Notes: generated by a model not told the origin, from the sequence alone. 64,000 nucleotides of DNA from Rhea pennata (GCF_028389875.1 NC_084687.1:7662157-7726156); one strand, 5' to 3'. Counted from the first letter of the stretch, positions 24,201 through 36,260 are shown. Translations and numbers: made by a program.

Positions 24201-26680
24201 GAGCAGCCTACTCACCACTGAGCGGGCACGTACCTGTAAGGGCTATACAGAGACTCTCCTTGAGCATCAGCCACTACAAACACCGACTGCTTTGCAGGAT
24301 AGAGCACTGCCAATCATTTAAGGATTTTCCCAGCACAGCAGCCACAGTCACTCTGCATGGTTCGCATGCTAACGATTAGGTTGCATCCATTGAGTCACCA
24401 ACCTAGACCATCCAGCTGGCCCACTGCTCACTCAGAAAGGCTGGTCCCCACGTTCTTGAATTGCTTATCTTCTTGGAAAGACGATTTTGAGCAAGTTGAC
24501 ACAAAGCAAGGCATTAATATCAAGAGCATGAAAAGGCAGAAAAACAAGCCATTGTTTCTCTATCCAAAACAGATGCAACGAAAGCTTCCTTTCTGGGCTG
24601 CCACGCTCAGCTATTGCCACCAGAGACACTCAACCTCTGTGAGCCAGACCAAGAGTCTTACTAGCAACGGAAAGTCTGGAACTCTAGCTTAAGCACATTA
24701 TAAGCAATACCAAGGGGAAAAAGCCTGGCTTATTTTTATATTATAGTCTAGCAATAGTCATGACTCAAAGCTCTCCCAGAACCCTCTGACCCAAAACTCT
24801 GTGGGCAAACCAGTGTATATTAAACAGACTGGATGAGTTTACAGACAGGTTACAAGAATGTTATTTGAAATAGCTTTCACATATCCCCAGGGCACATATC
24901 AGCTTTAATCCCAAGCAGGGCTCCTGAAAACAGCATGAGGTCAGCCCAAGAAGAGAGTTTCAGCTGCTTTCTGCACCACATCAGATAGATCTAATAGAGC
25001 TCCAACACCCCAAGACAGGGCTGCTCGCTCACCTCTGCGCCCCGGCCAAGCTGCCTCTTTCACCGACAACAGCAAGAGGACGGCTTATCCTTGGGCCCCG
25101 CGGGAATTACCTGCCGCTCTCCAGCCACCCCGTGCACAGTCTCTCGGCCGAGGCGCTGCTGCCTGCCTGGCAGCTGTGGCGCGGGGAGAAAACTCAGCCT
25201 TTCTGTGCAGTTTTACACAGGCTTTACCTAGGCTTATCCAGCTCTGTAAGATACAAGATTAAGAAATCCTTGCACTATCAAAATATCATCTCTCCAACCA
25301 TCAGATGTACTGCTGATAAAGTAAAGTAGCAAGAGCACTGGCAACACCTTGAGAATCCTGCGCAGAGCTCGGCTGGGACAGCGCCCCGTCCCCATCACCC
25401 AGGGGCAGGGCTTCACGCAGGACGCGGCCAGCGCCTAGGGCAAGGCCGGGTGGGTTTCGGCTCCCTTGCTGCAGCAGGGCAGCACGGACTCGTGTCGCCC
25501 CTCTACCCGCCCCGGAGTGGAAACTGCCTTTCAGCAAGGAACAAAGCAATTTCTCTGCAGCAGCTACTTAGGTACCGTAATGCTCTGGAATGCTCCAAAG
25601 ACGATTTATGCCTCTCCAAGAAATTCTCAGAATGAGAAAAATTTGGTACCAAATAGCATCTGCATTCTTTCATTAAGATACCAATACCACCAACCAGAGC
25701 ACTTGTCCTCTCCAGGCTTCACCGCAGAGCAGGGTAGTATGAGGCTGCAGGGATCCTGAAAGCCATACAGTTGTCACAGGCAAAACATAATTACCTCTTT
25801 TTAAAGAAAAGAGAATCAGTTCGAGTTGTCTTTGTTCTCAAACACCTCTGTAACCCTGACCCTTTACAGTGCTCAGCCCAAGGCCAAAGCAGCTCCAGTT
25901 CAGCGGACGGACACCCGCGAGCGTTGCCCGGCACCGCTTCGGTGACGGCGGTTTCGTGACCGCACGCAGCCCCACAGGAGCTATCTTCGGCCAAAGCACA
26001 ATTGTTCTACAGCAGCTTTTAAAGGAGCATTTGGAAGTGAGTCATCCAGAGAAGAGGCTCCCACTTTCTTTTTAAAGCTACTGTTACAGGTTGGCTCCAG
26101 AGAAGGAAAGAAGTCATAAAACTGTAACATGGAGATGAGCGCTATAGTGCTTAATTAGGTGCAATTTGCCTCCCTTAGCCCACATACAGCTTTTCAACTC
26201 CTCATAAAGGATATGTGGAATAAAACTGTGCAAGTTTCCAGTCCTGTGTATGGTGCTGGGCATTCTCCACCTTAGCTGCCAGATAAATCGGGGCAAATTG
26301 GAGATCTGAGCACAGCAGAAAATACATGCAAACATTTACACCTTTTTTCAGAGGCAACCTCCAGGTTTACCCAAAGCAGGCACAATGCTCTCCAACCCTC
26401 ACCGAAAGGGCCGCAGCCACCCTGGTGGCACGACGGGAGGCTTGCGGACTCTGACAAAATACACCCTGCTTGTAAGCAAGAGGTGCACTATCCCAGTGAT
26501 TAACGCAAGGCTGAGACAGCTCCCTCCTCACGGATGCTAAACAGGAATTAACAGGAATTCTGGGAGGTTTTTTATGCCCAAAGCCCAAGTCCGACACCCC
26601 ACACACACCCCAGGCATATACCATGTATTCTGTGCTCTGGCATGTTTTTCAGCCTTGCCTCTTTCCTTCTAGACACAGCT

Positions 26681-26704
26681 AAAAAAAAAAAAAAAAAAAA
26701 AAAA
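26681..26704 (+). repeat. A24 homopolymer
   Basis: Pure A run in the SLC16A1 first intron (T24 in the sense of the gene). Confidence 0.9.
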
Positions 26705-29303
26705 CACTGAGCAAAGACACCCAGGAGAATCAGCCTGCACTAAATTACCTCACTTAGCATCAGAAAAGGATGCTAGTGCAACAGGGGAAGAAAAAAATAA
26801 AAAGAAAAGGCTTGAGGCATAGAGAAAAACAAGAAAACAATATCATTAGATTTCAGGGGGGTTGTGATGCAGCTACCAAAAAAAAAGAAGTCTTGTTTCG
26901 CAGAAGAAACTTAAAGCCTAAGAGCATCAAGCAAACTTTGTGCAAATATCCCCACTGGGAAGGGGCAAGAGCAGCAGAAGTTACTATATAGCAGCCAAAC
27001 TTCAGGCTTTAATAACTTGTTGCTGCATGAAGTACAAGGATACAACCCCGCATCCCAACCGTGCCACAGGAGATACAGTTGCCCATAGTTTCCTTGTGAT
27101 CTGCCGGTTCGCAGGCACCCCTGCTCCTCAGGCTGCCGGACCCGGGGGCGTTGCTCGCCCTTGTGTGCTGCGGGGTCTGGTGGGAGCTGTGCAGCTCCCC
27201 CAGGTTCAGGCACAGCGCGGCTCCCGGCGTCAGGAAACATCTGCCCGAGGCGGCCGCAGAAAGGCCCCCAGGAAGAGATTCGCAGGAGGCCAAACGCTGG
27301 AGGGGCGTTTCCTGGAGGATCCAGGAGCATTTCAGCAGCAATTTACAGACGCGCTATAAAGCACCAGCTATCAGCAAGGTTTAATGGTCGCAATTTCCAG
27401 CTGCTGATTATTGCAGCGACCTTGCCTGCAGTACTAAAGCCTGCTCACGCACCTGAAAGTGGCTATACACCTTCAGGTAGGTACATCCCTTCCCAGGTCC
27501 TCCGTGCATTCGGCTTCCTCACTGAGCAGCACTAAAATGCCAATGGAAAGGTATTTGCGCTGCGGCGATACGAGCACACTCTCCCTTGGCCCTCCTCGGG
27601 GCCAGCCAGCTTCCTTTTCTGCAAACACAGATGCCAGAAGCAGCTAATACTGCTGTAAAGATTTAAGTCACCCTCTCAACCACACGCTGACCTTTGTCCA
27701 AGAGTCCCAGCGCTGCAGGGCGATGCTGGCCGGGGGCAAGTGAGAGCGCTCTCCTGCCGAGGCCCCAGACCCGCGCTGCCCGCGGAGGCCGCTCGTCCCC
27801 CCCAGGGCTTGCAGGCGCACCGAGCTCCTGCCTCTTATCGGGGCCCTAGGAATCTCCTCGTCCCATGCATCCCGCCACTATCTGGCGCTTGCAAGACAGC
27901 TGGGACTCGCTCCCCCTGCACAGCCCAGAAAAAAAGCCAGACGGGCCTCTCATGAGAGGAGTGACTGCAGTAAACAGCCCCGGATGAGCCAGTCTCCCCT
28001 GTCTGCCCTCTTCCAGTCGAGGGATTTCCATCTTTCAGCCATGACAGCGTGAAGACCAAAATGGCAGCAAATATCAGAAAGTGAGAAAGGAGAAAAGCCA
28101 CATGTGCAGGCCTCACCTGCGAGGCTCTGCACGTTTGTGAGACAGTTCAGTTCAATGCTTGACTTCATTTTGCCTGTCCTTGTTAACCTGCACTTCGGTT
28201 ACGTCGTGCACTAACGCACACGCTCGGAAGCACCAGTACGTTAATTATCGCTTTAAAGCCTACGAGACTTGTATTACCTTTCGCTTGGCTCTGAACTTCA
28301 TGAAGTTCTGTAAGGGTCACCAGGCTTTCTCTATCCCTTTACTTAGAAAGTTAAATGCAGGCCTGAATACCACTGAGAAAATGAAGGCCTAGATTACTGC
28401 AGCAAGAAATCTCATTAAATACCAAGGCACACATCTCGGACACGCATCAAGTGTTCAAATCAGACAGACCTACTTACTTGAAGTAGATCAGAGCTCAGTA
28501 AATTGCATGCTCCAGTTTACAGAGTCCTGAGCACATGGGAAATCCAGAAGCTCAGCAAATCTTAAAATAAACAGACAAGCTTTGACTTTCGGGACACAGC
28601 GTGTGCATGCATGAGGAGGAAAAGAACTAAGCAATGTCAAAGAAATAACAAAAGAAAGTCCCCCATCCGCTCCATGGGAATCGGGGTCACTTCAGCGTTC
28701 AAAACGACATCCCTCTGCCCCAACACCGGGGCGGGATTGGGGTCAGCAAACCCCCTTCGCCACAGGCACAAACCAGGCCATCCCCAGCAAGCGCCGCTGC
28801 GGCCGCCCGGGGCTGGTGACGACGCTGCCCGCTCCCGCCGAGCGGAGCCCCGCGGGGTCCCGGGGAAACCGGGCAGCGGTGGCCACGTCCCCGAGCACCA
28901 CAGGAGCAGGAGAGCGGGCTGAAACGCCGCGGTCGGCCGGGCGCTCCGAGAGGATGCGAGCAGGAGTTTCCGAGCGCGCCGGCTGCGTCGGGGCTCGCTC
29001 CTAGAGGCATCGCGCGTACGAGCAACTTCTCAGCTCTTCCTCCGGGGGCCAAACGCGCAAGTCCCGGGCTCGCTGCCACCGGCCGCGGCAGAGCACCGGG
29101 CCGGCGCCGCCGCGGCTCTGCAGGTGCAACGCGGCGGCAGCGGAAAGGCGAAGCGAGAGCAGCCGGGACGCGGCACATGGCCCGGCGCGGAGCGGCGCGG
29201 CCCGGCGGCGGCTCTGCCCGGGGAAGCGCCCGCTGCCCGGCCCCGCCACCCTGGAGCCGCCGCGCCGCGGCCCGGTGGCCGCGGGGGGCTCCGGCGCCGC
29301 GGC

Positions 29304-29322
29304 GGGGGGGGGGGGGGGGGGG
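29304..29322 (+). repeat. G19 homopolymer in the CpG island
   Basis: Uninterrupted run of 19 G flanked by CGGC and CGCC. Strong quadruplex-forming potential; also a place where assembly length is unreliable. Confidence 0.95.
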
Positions 29323-29434
29323 CGCCGGGCCTAGCGGATCGGCCCCCGCCGCCCCCGCGCGAGACCCCGCGCTCCCGGCAGCCCCGCGCCGGCCGAGGCC
29401 CGGGGCCGCCCCGGACGGCTCGTGCCGTGCCCCC

Positions 29435-29464
<30 letters not shown>
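29435..29464 (+). repeat. (CCG)10 trinucleotide repeat
   Basis: About ten perfect CCG/CGG units within the island, just inside the predicted start of SLC16A1 intron 1. CGG repeats of this kind are length-variable. Confidence 0.9.
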
Positions 29465-29465
<1 letters not shown>

Positions 29466-29560
29466 GCTCCCCGCCACGTGGGCCGGGCCGGGCCGCGCCG
29501 GGCCGCGCCGTACCTGCGGTGCCGCCGCCAGCCGAGTGCCTTCGCCCCCGCCCCCGCCGC

Positions 29561-29568
29561 TATAAGGG
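29561..29568 (+). promoter_or_regulatory. TATA box (TATAAGGG) on the plus strand inside the CpG island
   Basis: TATAAGGG directly follows tandem GC boxes reading on the plus strand, away from SLC16A1. It would place a plus-strand start near 29,590. This is the position where mammals have the divergent non-coding RNA SLC16A1-AS1; homology is not demonstrated. Confidence 0.4.
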
Positions 29569-32500
29569 CGGCGGGGCCGCGCCGCGGGGGAGGAGGCAGC
29601 GTGGCCGCGCCGGGCCGGAGCACCGCCCCCGCCGCGCCACGTGCGCGCCGCCCGCCCGCGGCCCCACGCGCGGCCGTGGCCCCCGCGGCCCCGCCGTGCC
29701 GCCCGGCACGTACCGCTCGGCCGCGGCCCCCGGCCGAAAGGAAGAGCGTCGCGCCCGGGACGGAAACGGCGTTACGGAAGGCGGCTGGTTTGCAGCCGCG
29801 GGGCTTTTTTTCCCCTTTCTTTGAATATCTGGGTCGCGCGGGACCTCGGCTGCCGTGGCGGGGCCTCGCGGGGCGGCGCCGGCCGGCGAGGAGCGCGTGG
29901 GCTGCCCTTGCTCGGCAGCCGGGCAGCGCGGGGCCCCGGCGCCCACCCGCCAGGCCCCTTCCGCCACGCGCTCGCCCCGTGGGTGCTCCGCCGGGCCCTG
30001 CTCTCGGGGCTTCTCCCCCGCTGCCAGGAGGCTCCACCGCGCCACCGAGTCCTGCGGAGCGTCGCTCTTCGGAATCTCTTGCGTCGTGTTGCTTGACTGC
30101 AGGGGTTCGCGTGTTCGCCAGAAAGCGTCTCCCTGTTGCCAGCCAGAGCGGGCGCTCGGCTCTGCCGCGAAGCCGGCGGCGGGCGCTGCCTCTGGCAGTC
30201 CGCGCTGCGCCCGGCTCGACGCGCGGGGAAGGCCGTCCTGCCGTGGCCCCGGCGTGCCCGGCGCTCAGGACCAGCCCCCCGGCATCTCCCGGCTCGTCGC
30301 AGGCGGCTGCTGGGCCGCAGAGGTGCCGCGCAAACGCCACGCGGGCGCCCGGGGCCAACTGTGCCACGGCCAGAGCGAACGGCCGGAGCTGTGGGCGCAC
30401 AGCGGGACGGGCCACGCTGCTGGGACCCCGCGGGCCGCGTGGCGCGGACGGGCTGCCCGCGCCGAGGCCACGCGGAGCCTTTGGTCCTGAACCCGTTCCC
30501 ATGTCCCGTTCCCGCGCGGGACTCCGGGCAAAGCAACCGCTGCCCGGGGCGCGTCGGGCTCCCGTGGCCCTGCGAGGCTAATTGCTGCCGGGCTGCATGG
30601 TCAGTCCTCATCCGCAAGGTTCCCGTTGCCTTTGGGAAGGCTTCGTGCCGCCGAGATGACCGGAGCCACCGGCAGCACAGGACGGAGCGCAGTGGCGCGG
30701 CGCTCCCGCACCTCGTCGGGAGTGGAGGGAGTCCTCAGTGCTCGGTGCCTTTGCCATTTTGTCTCCTTTAAAAGAAGGATTAAATTTTAATCCCTTTAGG
30801 AATTTTTTTTTCTTGTGTGGAAAACAGGATATTGGGCAACAAAGCTGCGCTTGAAAAGCACCCGGGAGCCACCGCGCAGCCGTCCCGCAGGCTCGCCTGT
30901 GCGGGCGCACCCGAGCGCGCCGCTCCCGGAGCAGACGGGCCCCAGCGAGCAGCTCTGCTCCGGGCTGGCCGCCCTGGGCGCAGCGCAGAGGACCTGGATA
31001 AGCCTGAAGTGCAATCACTGGCTTTGGGGTTTGCTGCAGTTAATGTCTTTAACAGGTGTAAAAGGGTAGAGCTCTCACTTGTTGTGAGTACGCGTGTCTT
31101 GCTTGATAAGAGAGGTAATGTGAGTCCAATTCCAGGAATTATTGGGAAATCTCCTGGGAAAGTCTGTTCTTTTGAGATATCCATCCCGGTTTCCTGAGCA
31201 GGCTTTGCAGAAAGGTTTTCTGATCTCCTGGATCAGCTTCCCGCGTTAGCCATGCTCCCAGGCTTGAGGTCCCCCGTCGGAGCGAGCGGGCGACAGCGGA
31301 GGAGCGGAGGCGGCTCCAGTCGGGTCCCCAGGGACCGCGGGGGCTCGGCTGGCCCCAGGGCTGCGGCCTCGGGGGTTGCGCTGGCGCCGCGGGCTCGGTC
31401 GCTGCTCCGGGTTGGGCAGGAGGGCTGCGCGGGTGAAGGGCCGAGCCGCAAGCAGGGGTTCGACACGCAGCCCTCGCGGCTGCTGCCTGCTCTGCTCCGG
31501 CCTAGGTTGATCCTGCTTTTCCTGCAGCTGGGCAGGAGCCCAGGCTCTGGCCGCGCCAGGGCTCGCGAGCGCCCGGCTCTGCCCCACGCCCCAGCCTGCA
31601 GCGCCCCGGCGCTCGGGCCCCGCACGGGGAGCCGTGCTGCTGGGCACGCGGAGCAGCCTCCTGCCCAGAGCGGGGAGGCGTCGTGCGCCAAGCCCGGGCG
31701 CCGTGGGGCGGCCCGGCGGCGTGCGGCAGCTCGCCCCACTCCCCTCCGCCTGCCCGTGGGCCTGGGGACCTCCGGGAGGGGCGGGGGCCCCACGGCCGCT
31801 TCCCGCGGCGTGGCGCGGGCTCCCCGGGGATCGCCGCTGTCCCGGAACGCGCCGTTTCGCTGGCCCCGTTCCTGTTCTTGGGGCTGGGAGGAAAAGGTGG
31901 GGGCTCTGCACGTAATCTAACCATGCTGCGCCAGAGAATTCCCCGTTTCAGTAACGCCGCCTCAGCCGCGTTTTCCTCCCCTGGGTATCCCCGTGCAGGG
32001 AGCCTGTTGTGGCCGTTTCCCGGCCCTCAGCCGCGGGATGCCCGCAGTGCCAGGGGACGGGCTGCCATGTGGACTGCTTCCCAGCCCAGCTCCAGCTCCT
32101 CTCCAGCGGCCGTTCCCTTGGGATGTTGCACAAAGCCCCGTCCCTCTCCCTGGGACGGACCCCGAGTCCTGCGTCGTCCTGGGCACTGTGGGAGGGCCGG
32201 GGCCGGGGGGCAGGCAGCCGGCTCTGCTCTGGCCCCCCACGCACCGCCGCAGCTCCGGGCAGGCGTTGGGCCGGGGCTGGGAGCAGCGGGCGCCTGGGCT
32301 GCCACCTCTCCTGCCGTGCCGAGGGCCGGGGCGCAGGACCCGCCGCATGCAGACAAAACACAGCCACCGGTGTTTTTTCTGAAACCTGCCCAGAAATGCT
32401 TGGCCTCGGAGGCGCTGGAGGATTATTTTCCTTACGTATTTTTAAACCTGGAGGCCGGCAGGCGCCGCGGGGCTGGGATTTCCCAGTGCGGACGCGTGTG

Positions 32501-32959
32501 CGGGCCGCAGGAGGCGAGGCGGCGGCTCCGGGCAGGAGCCCTGCGCTGCTGGAGCAGCCTGGCGCGGGCGGCGCTCGGGAGGGCCGGGCAGGAGCCGCGG
32601 GAGGGGGCCGGGGCTCCCCTGGAGTGGGAGCACACCCGGGGAACCGCAGCGCTGAGCTCTGCCCGCGCCCGGCGCACTCCGCGCTCCCTCCCCGCCGAGC
32701 CGGGCTGACAATGCCAGGAAGGGCTCGGGGCCGCGGCTTCGTCCTGCCCGCTCCTCCGCAGGAAAGCTCCCGGAGCGGCGCTGGCAGCCGCCGCGCGTTT
32801 GCCGGAGCAGATTTGGTGAGTCCCGGCCGAGCCGGGGCTGCCCGCTCCGGCGGGGCCTGCCGGCTGCCCTCGCGCCGCGAGCCCTGCCCAGCTGCCCGGC
32901 GCCCGGCGGAAAAGCCTTGGAAGAAAGGCGTCTCCCATCGCAACAAATCCGTGCTGCTC

Positions 32960-33110
32960 CACACACGCTGAGCGTGCTTAATAAGCTGTTCATTCTCAAT
33001 TATCGTCTCTGCTCCAGTAACAGCTGATAAACCAGCGCTCTGTGGGACAAGCAAACATTTCTGCCGTTCCCCAAGCCCAGCTTAAGGATAAATAAAGCCA
33101 GTTGTGGTTT
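32960..33110. promoter_or_regulatory. AT-rich candidate element between the genes
   Basis: Carries CTTAATAAGCTG, CATTCTCAATTATCG, AACAGCTGATAAACC (E-box plus FOX-like) and GGATAAATAAAG. Sits between two GC-rich stretches; possible shared enhancer. Confidence 0.3.
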
Positions 33111-33779
33111 CTGTGGAGGAGGTCGCGCTGCATCTTAGGATAGAGGCCCTGCTGCCCTTTCCCTGGTTTACAGGCTTATGTGTTGAGATTCCCTGGCTCT
33201 GGGAAAAGCCGGAGAAAACTGGAGTAGCAGAAGCTAAAGACAAGTCAAACATGCTGGCATTAACTTGCCTTCAAATGTGTGTTTAGCAGATAATGCGCTA
33301 TCGGCCCCGGCCAAAGTTAACCTGCTGGAAAGCGGCTGCGGGAGCTGGCTGCGTCGCCAATGTTTTAGCAGGGCATAACCAAGCCAAAAAGTGCTACAAA
33401 AGCTTGTTTTTGATTAAGTCTGTTGCTGCCAGTTATTCTGTGGGTGGAAGTTCACTGGGACACAAGCACCAAAGATTAATCTCCCAGGAAAAGCAGACTT
33501 TGTGTGCAGAGCAAGTGGTGAGCCCTGGCTCCAGCTGGGTGCTCAGGGGCCTTCTGGAGGATGGGGACGAGGTGGGGGTAGGGACAGGGATGGGGATGAG
33601 ACGGGTCTGGGCAGGGGCTGCCCGCAGCGCTCCGGGCGCTGCAGGGGCGAAGGGGGCGAGCTCGGCCCGTGGGCTCGGCCCCGGTGCCTCCCTGGGCCGG
33701 ATCCCACCTCTGCGCCCTTCGGACAAGGTTTCGGCGAGGGGACACCCAGGGAGCCCCTCCCGCGCGCGCCAGCCCAGCG

Positions 33780-33900
33780 CAGCGCCTGCACGCGGCCGCG
33801 TAACGCCCTAACGAGATTACCCTGGGACACGGCGGCCGTGCAATAATCCACAGTATCATTCAGTAAATCCCGGGATCCAATTACTGCTTCACATGACACC
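33780..33900. promoter_or_regulatory. Candidate conserved element
   Basis: About 110 bp with ACGAGATTACCC, GCAATAATCCAC, CATTCAGTAAAT, GGATCCAATTACTGC and TCACATGACA. OTX-type TAATCC and homeodomain CAATTA cores lie close together. Inferred regulatory element. Confidence 0.3.
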
Positions 33901-35699
33901 CTCGCCAGGATCGGGAGGCCAGGGCCCGTGGTGGCGGCGCCTCCGGCTGCGGCCGCCTCTCGCCCCGGCCGCCCCGGTGTCAGCAGGGATTAGCGTCGTT
34001 TGCCTTACCCCGCGGGAAGCCCGGCCGCCCTGCGGCTCCTGCTGCCCAGGCTCGTGCGGCTGCCGCAGCCCTGGCTCGTGGGCCGCCCAGGGAGCCCGCT
34101 CCGCTCGGCTCCGCTCGGCTCGGCCCAGGGCGGCGTGCGGGAGGTGCTGGCGCCCCGCGCCAGGCCCTGCTGTGCTGAGCTCCCGGCCTGCCTCTCGCAG
34201 CCCTGCGCTCATTTGCAAACTGTTTTCCAAGGTGTTTTCCTTGGCCCTGCGGCCGGGGTCTCCCTTCCCGCGCAGCAGCGGGGCCGGGCCACGCGCCCCG
34301 GCCAGGCCCTGCTCCGCCAGCGGCCCGGCGGCTGCTCCCAGCTCCGGCAGGTGCCCTGGGACGCGGTAGCCAAACCAGGCGGGGAGCGCAGCCGGCTGCA
34401 AATTCAGGCTTCGCCTTGGGACCTTTGAATTGCTGGCTGGCCGCCAAGCCTGTTGCTTGTTAGTCTCGGAGTATTTTTTTCCCAAGAGAGTTTCAAGCCG
34501 GTGAGAGGAGCCGGGCTCGGGGCTGCCCACGTCCGCGGTGGAAGCTGCCACGGCCTTGGCTGAGTCCCCACACCGGGAAACCTGGCATCACCAAAAATCC
34601 TGGCGAGCTCCGAAGGCTTTGCCCAGAGAGCCTCCGGACCGGCCGGCGTGATTAGGAATCGAAACAAAGAAGGAACAGTTTGCAAGGGTAGAAATTGCTT
34701 TTCCACCTTGGAAAACTGAGCTGGGCTCCCACAGGAAACAAAAGTGTTCGGAGGCAACTGCGGGCAACGGCCTTGGAGGGAGAGAGCAGGGCCTGTGGAG
34801 GGCAGGGAGCTGGGGAGCAGGGGGTGCAACCAGGGCACACGGGATGCAGCCAGGGATGGCGGGATGATGCTGCAGGGCACTGGGGTTCAGCCACGAGACA
34901 TCCGCGGCTCAGCAGCACTCCCAAAGCGGAGCCAGGCTGCTCTCCGGGGCCGCTCCCCGCGGCGGAGCGCGGCCCCAGAGCCAGGCTGCTGCTCGGCAGC
35001 CCGGCCGCGCCTGGAGCACCGGGTCACGTGTGGTGCCGGCCAGAGCCCGGGCAGTGACCAAGGTTTTTTCCGTGTTTACTTTGGGCAGCTCGGCTGCTGC
35101 CGAGCAGCGGGCCGGTGCCCCCGGCGGCGCTCCAAGAATGAGCCCCCCGGAGCGGGGCAGCTCCAAGAGCTTCGGTGGGGCTCCACAATGGGCTGCAAAG
35201 AAAGAGATAAGCATCAGGACTGGTCCTTTTTTAGCATTTTCCTTCCTACCAAAGCAAAAATATTCCTGTTTGTTACTGTAAGCCCACAGGGGCCGTAAGG
35301 TAAATGCGCAGCAGGAGCCGCGGCCCCGGCAGGTCAGAGCTCGGAGAGCGGTCGGTGGCTGCTCCCGGCGCTGGCGGGCCCTGCTCGGCTCTCGCCGTGA
35401 CCATGCTTGGGGACCGCGGCCGGTCCCCGCTGCCACGGGACACCCGGCGCCGCGGGACGCCCAGCTCGGGCTGCTCCGGTGCAAAGCTCGCCGCTGGCCG
35501 CAGGAAGCGGGCGAGTGCGCGCCGGGAGCGCCCGGCTCCTTCGCCGAGCCGAGGCCTCGTCCCTGCGGCCGCGGGCTCTCCCGGGAAGCAGGGCATCGCC
35601 GCCCCGTGAACCGCGCGGGGTCCGGAGCAGCCCTTTCCCAGAGCTGCCTCCCGGGTTGCACGCTCCTCTTCCAGGCGGCTCCGCGGCAGCCTGGCAACG

Positions 35700-35830
35700 C
35701 AGTGACCCAGCGCGCGGCTCAGCTTCGCCCGTTTTATTAGCCACGCTGGAGTCTCCCTGCCGCCCCGGATTGTCAAGCCCCTCATTAGTGCAATTAGCAA
35801 GCTGCTCCTGTCAACTCAGTCGCATGCCGG
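35700..35830. promoter_or_regulatory. Candidate conserved element upstream of LRIG2
   Basis: Contains TTTTATTAGCC, GATTGTCAAG, CTCATTAGTGCAATTAGCAAG and CTGTCAACTCAG within otherwise GC-rich DNA. Two TTAG/ATTAG homeodomain cores are 10 bp apart. Confidence 0.35.
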
Positions 35831-35929
35831 GCTCGACAGCGGCAGAAAGCTTTGGCAGGTCGAGCAGGGGCTGCGCTGGGCAGCACTGGGAAATCGCAGG
35901 AAACCTTTCATCTCCCCTGAGGAGCCGAA

Positions 35930-36080
35930 CAAGAAAGGAATTGTGGCACTGGGATTCTCTCAGGTCATGTTTATTTACCGCCAGCTCGTTAGTATAATAA
36001 ATCAGGTCCCCTGTCACTTTGAATGAAGCCGTCGGCTGGCGGGACGGAACTTGGCAGAACACCTTGGTATTATTAGCGCC
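35930..36080. promoter_or_regulatory. Candidate conserved element upstream of LRIG2
   Basis: Contains GGAATTGTGGCACTGGG, TCATGTTTATTTACC (FOX-like), CGTTAGTATAATAAATCAGG and TGTCACTTTGAATG. About 1.7 kb upstream of the LRIG2 start codon; possible distal promoter element. Confidence 0.35.
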
Positions 36081-36117
36081 GGCGGACAGAGCCTCCCGCC
36101 GGGGCGCGCGGAGCCGC

Positions 36118-36260
36118 CGGCAGCGCGCACGCATGCACGCGCACACACGCACATGCAGACACGCACATGCATGCACGCACACATGCACGCACATGCATGC
36201 ACATACAAACGTGGGCACATGCACACGCACACACACATATGTGCACGTGCACATGCACAC
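36118..36260. repeat. Alternating purine-pyrimidine (CA/TGCA/CGCA) tract
   Basis: About 140 bp made almost wholly of CACA, TGCA and CGCA steps with occasional interruptions. Such alternation favours left-handed Z-DNA. It ends about 1.4 kb upstream of the LRIG2 start codon. The open frames across it are low-complexity artefacts. Confidence 0.9.

Larger units (their letters stand above)
18318..29513 (-). other. Probable SLC16A1 intron 1 (11 kb)
   Basis: Between the first coding exon and the candidate first exon at the 29.5-kb CpG island. Holds a CR1 fragment (19.3 kb), the candidate leader exon (20.1 kb), GC-rich islands at 20.3-21.0 and 22.5-23.4 kb that could be alternative promoters, an A/GAAA microsatellite (21.25 kb) and an A24 run (26.7 kb). 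The numerous short reading frames here resemble no protein I know and change frame freely. Confidence 0.55.
28700..30600. promoter_or_regulatory. SLC16A1: CpG island, probable SLC16A1 promoter
   Basis: Extremely CpG-dense stretch with GC boxes (for example CCCCCGCCCCCGCC at 29,545-29,558), the largest island between the two genes and in the expected place upstream of SLC16A1. A minus-strand CAG|GTACGG donor at 29,514/29,513 is a good candidate end for non-coding exon 1; a second possible donor (GCG|GTACGT) lies near 29,710. The start site itself cannot be fixed from sequence alone. Confidence 0.6.
30600..36100. other. Intergenic region between the SLC16A1 promoter and LRIG2
   Basis: No recognisable coding exon, RNA gene or transposon. 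GC-rich stretches with spurious open frames alternate with lower-GC blocks, the most element-like being listed separately (32.96, 33.78, 35.70 and 35.93 kb). Confidence 0.6.

Noticed and set aside
26641-26704. Processed retrocopy ending in A24
   Set aside because: No coding or UTR-like body and no flanking target-site duplication seen.
29030-30581. Overlapping 485-490-codon open frames on both strands
   Set aside because: Both are Pro/Arg/Ala/Gly-rich products of CpG-island composition with few AT bases to make stops, run through a G19 tract and a CCG repeat, and resemble no known protein.
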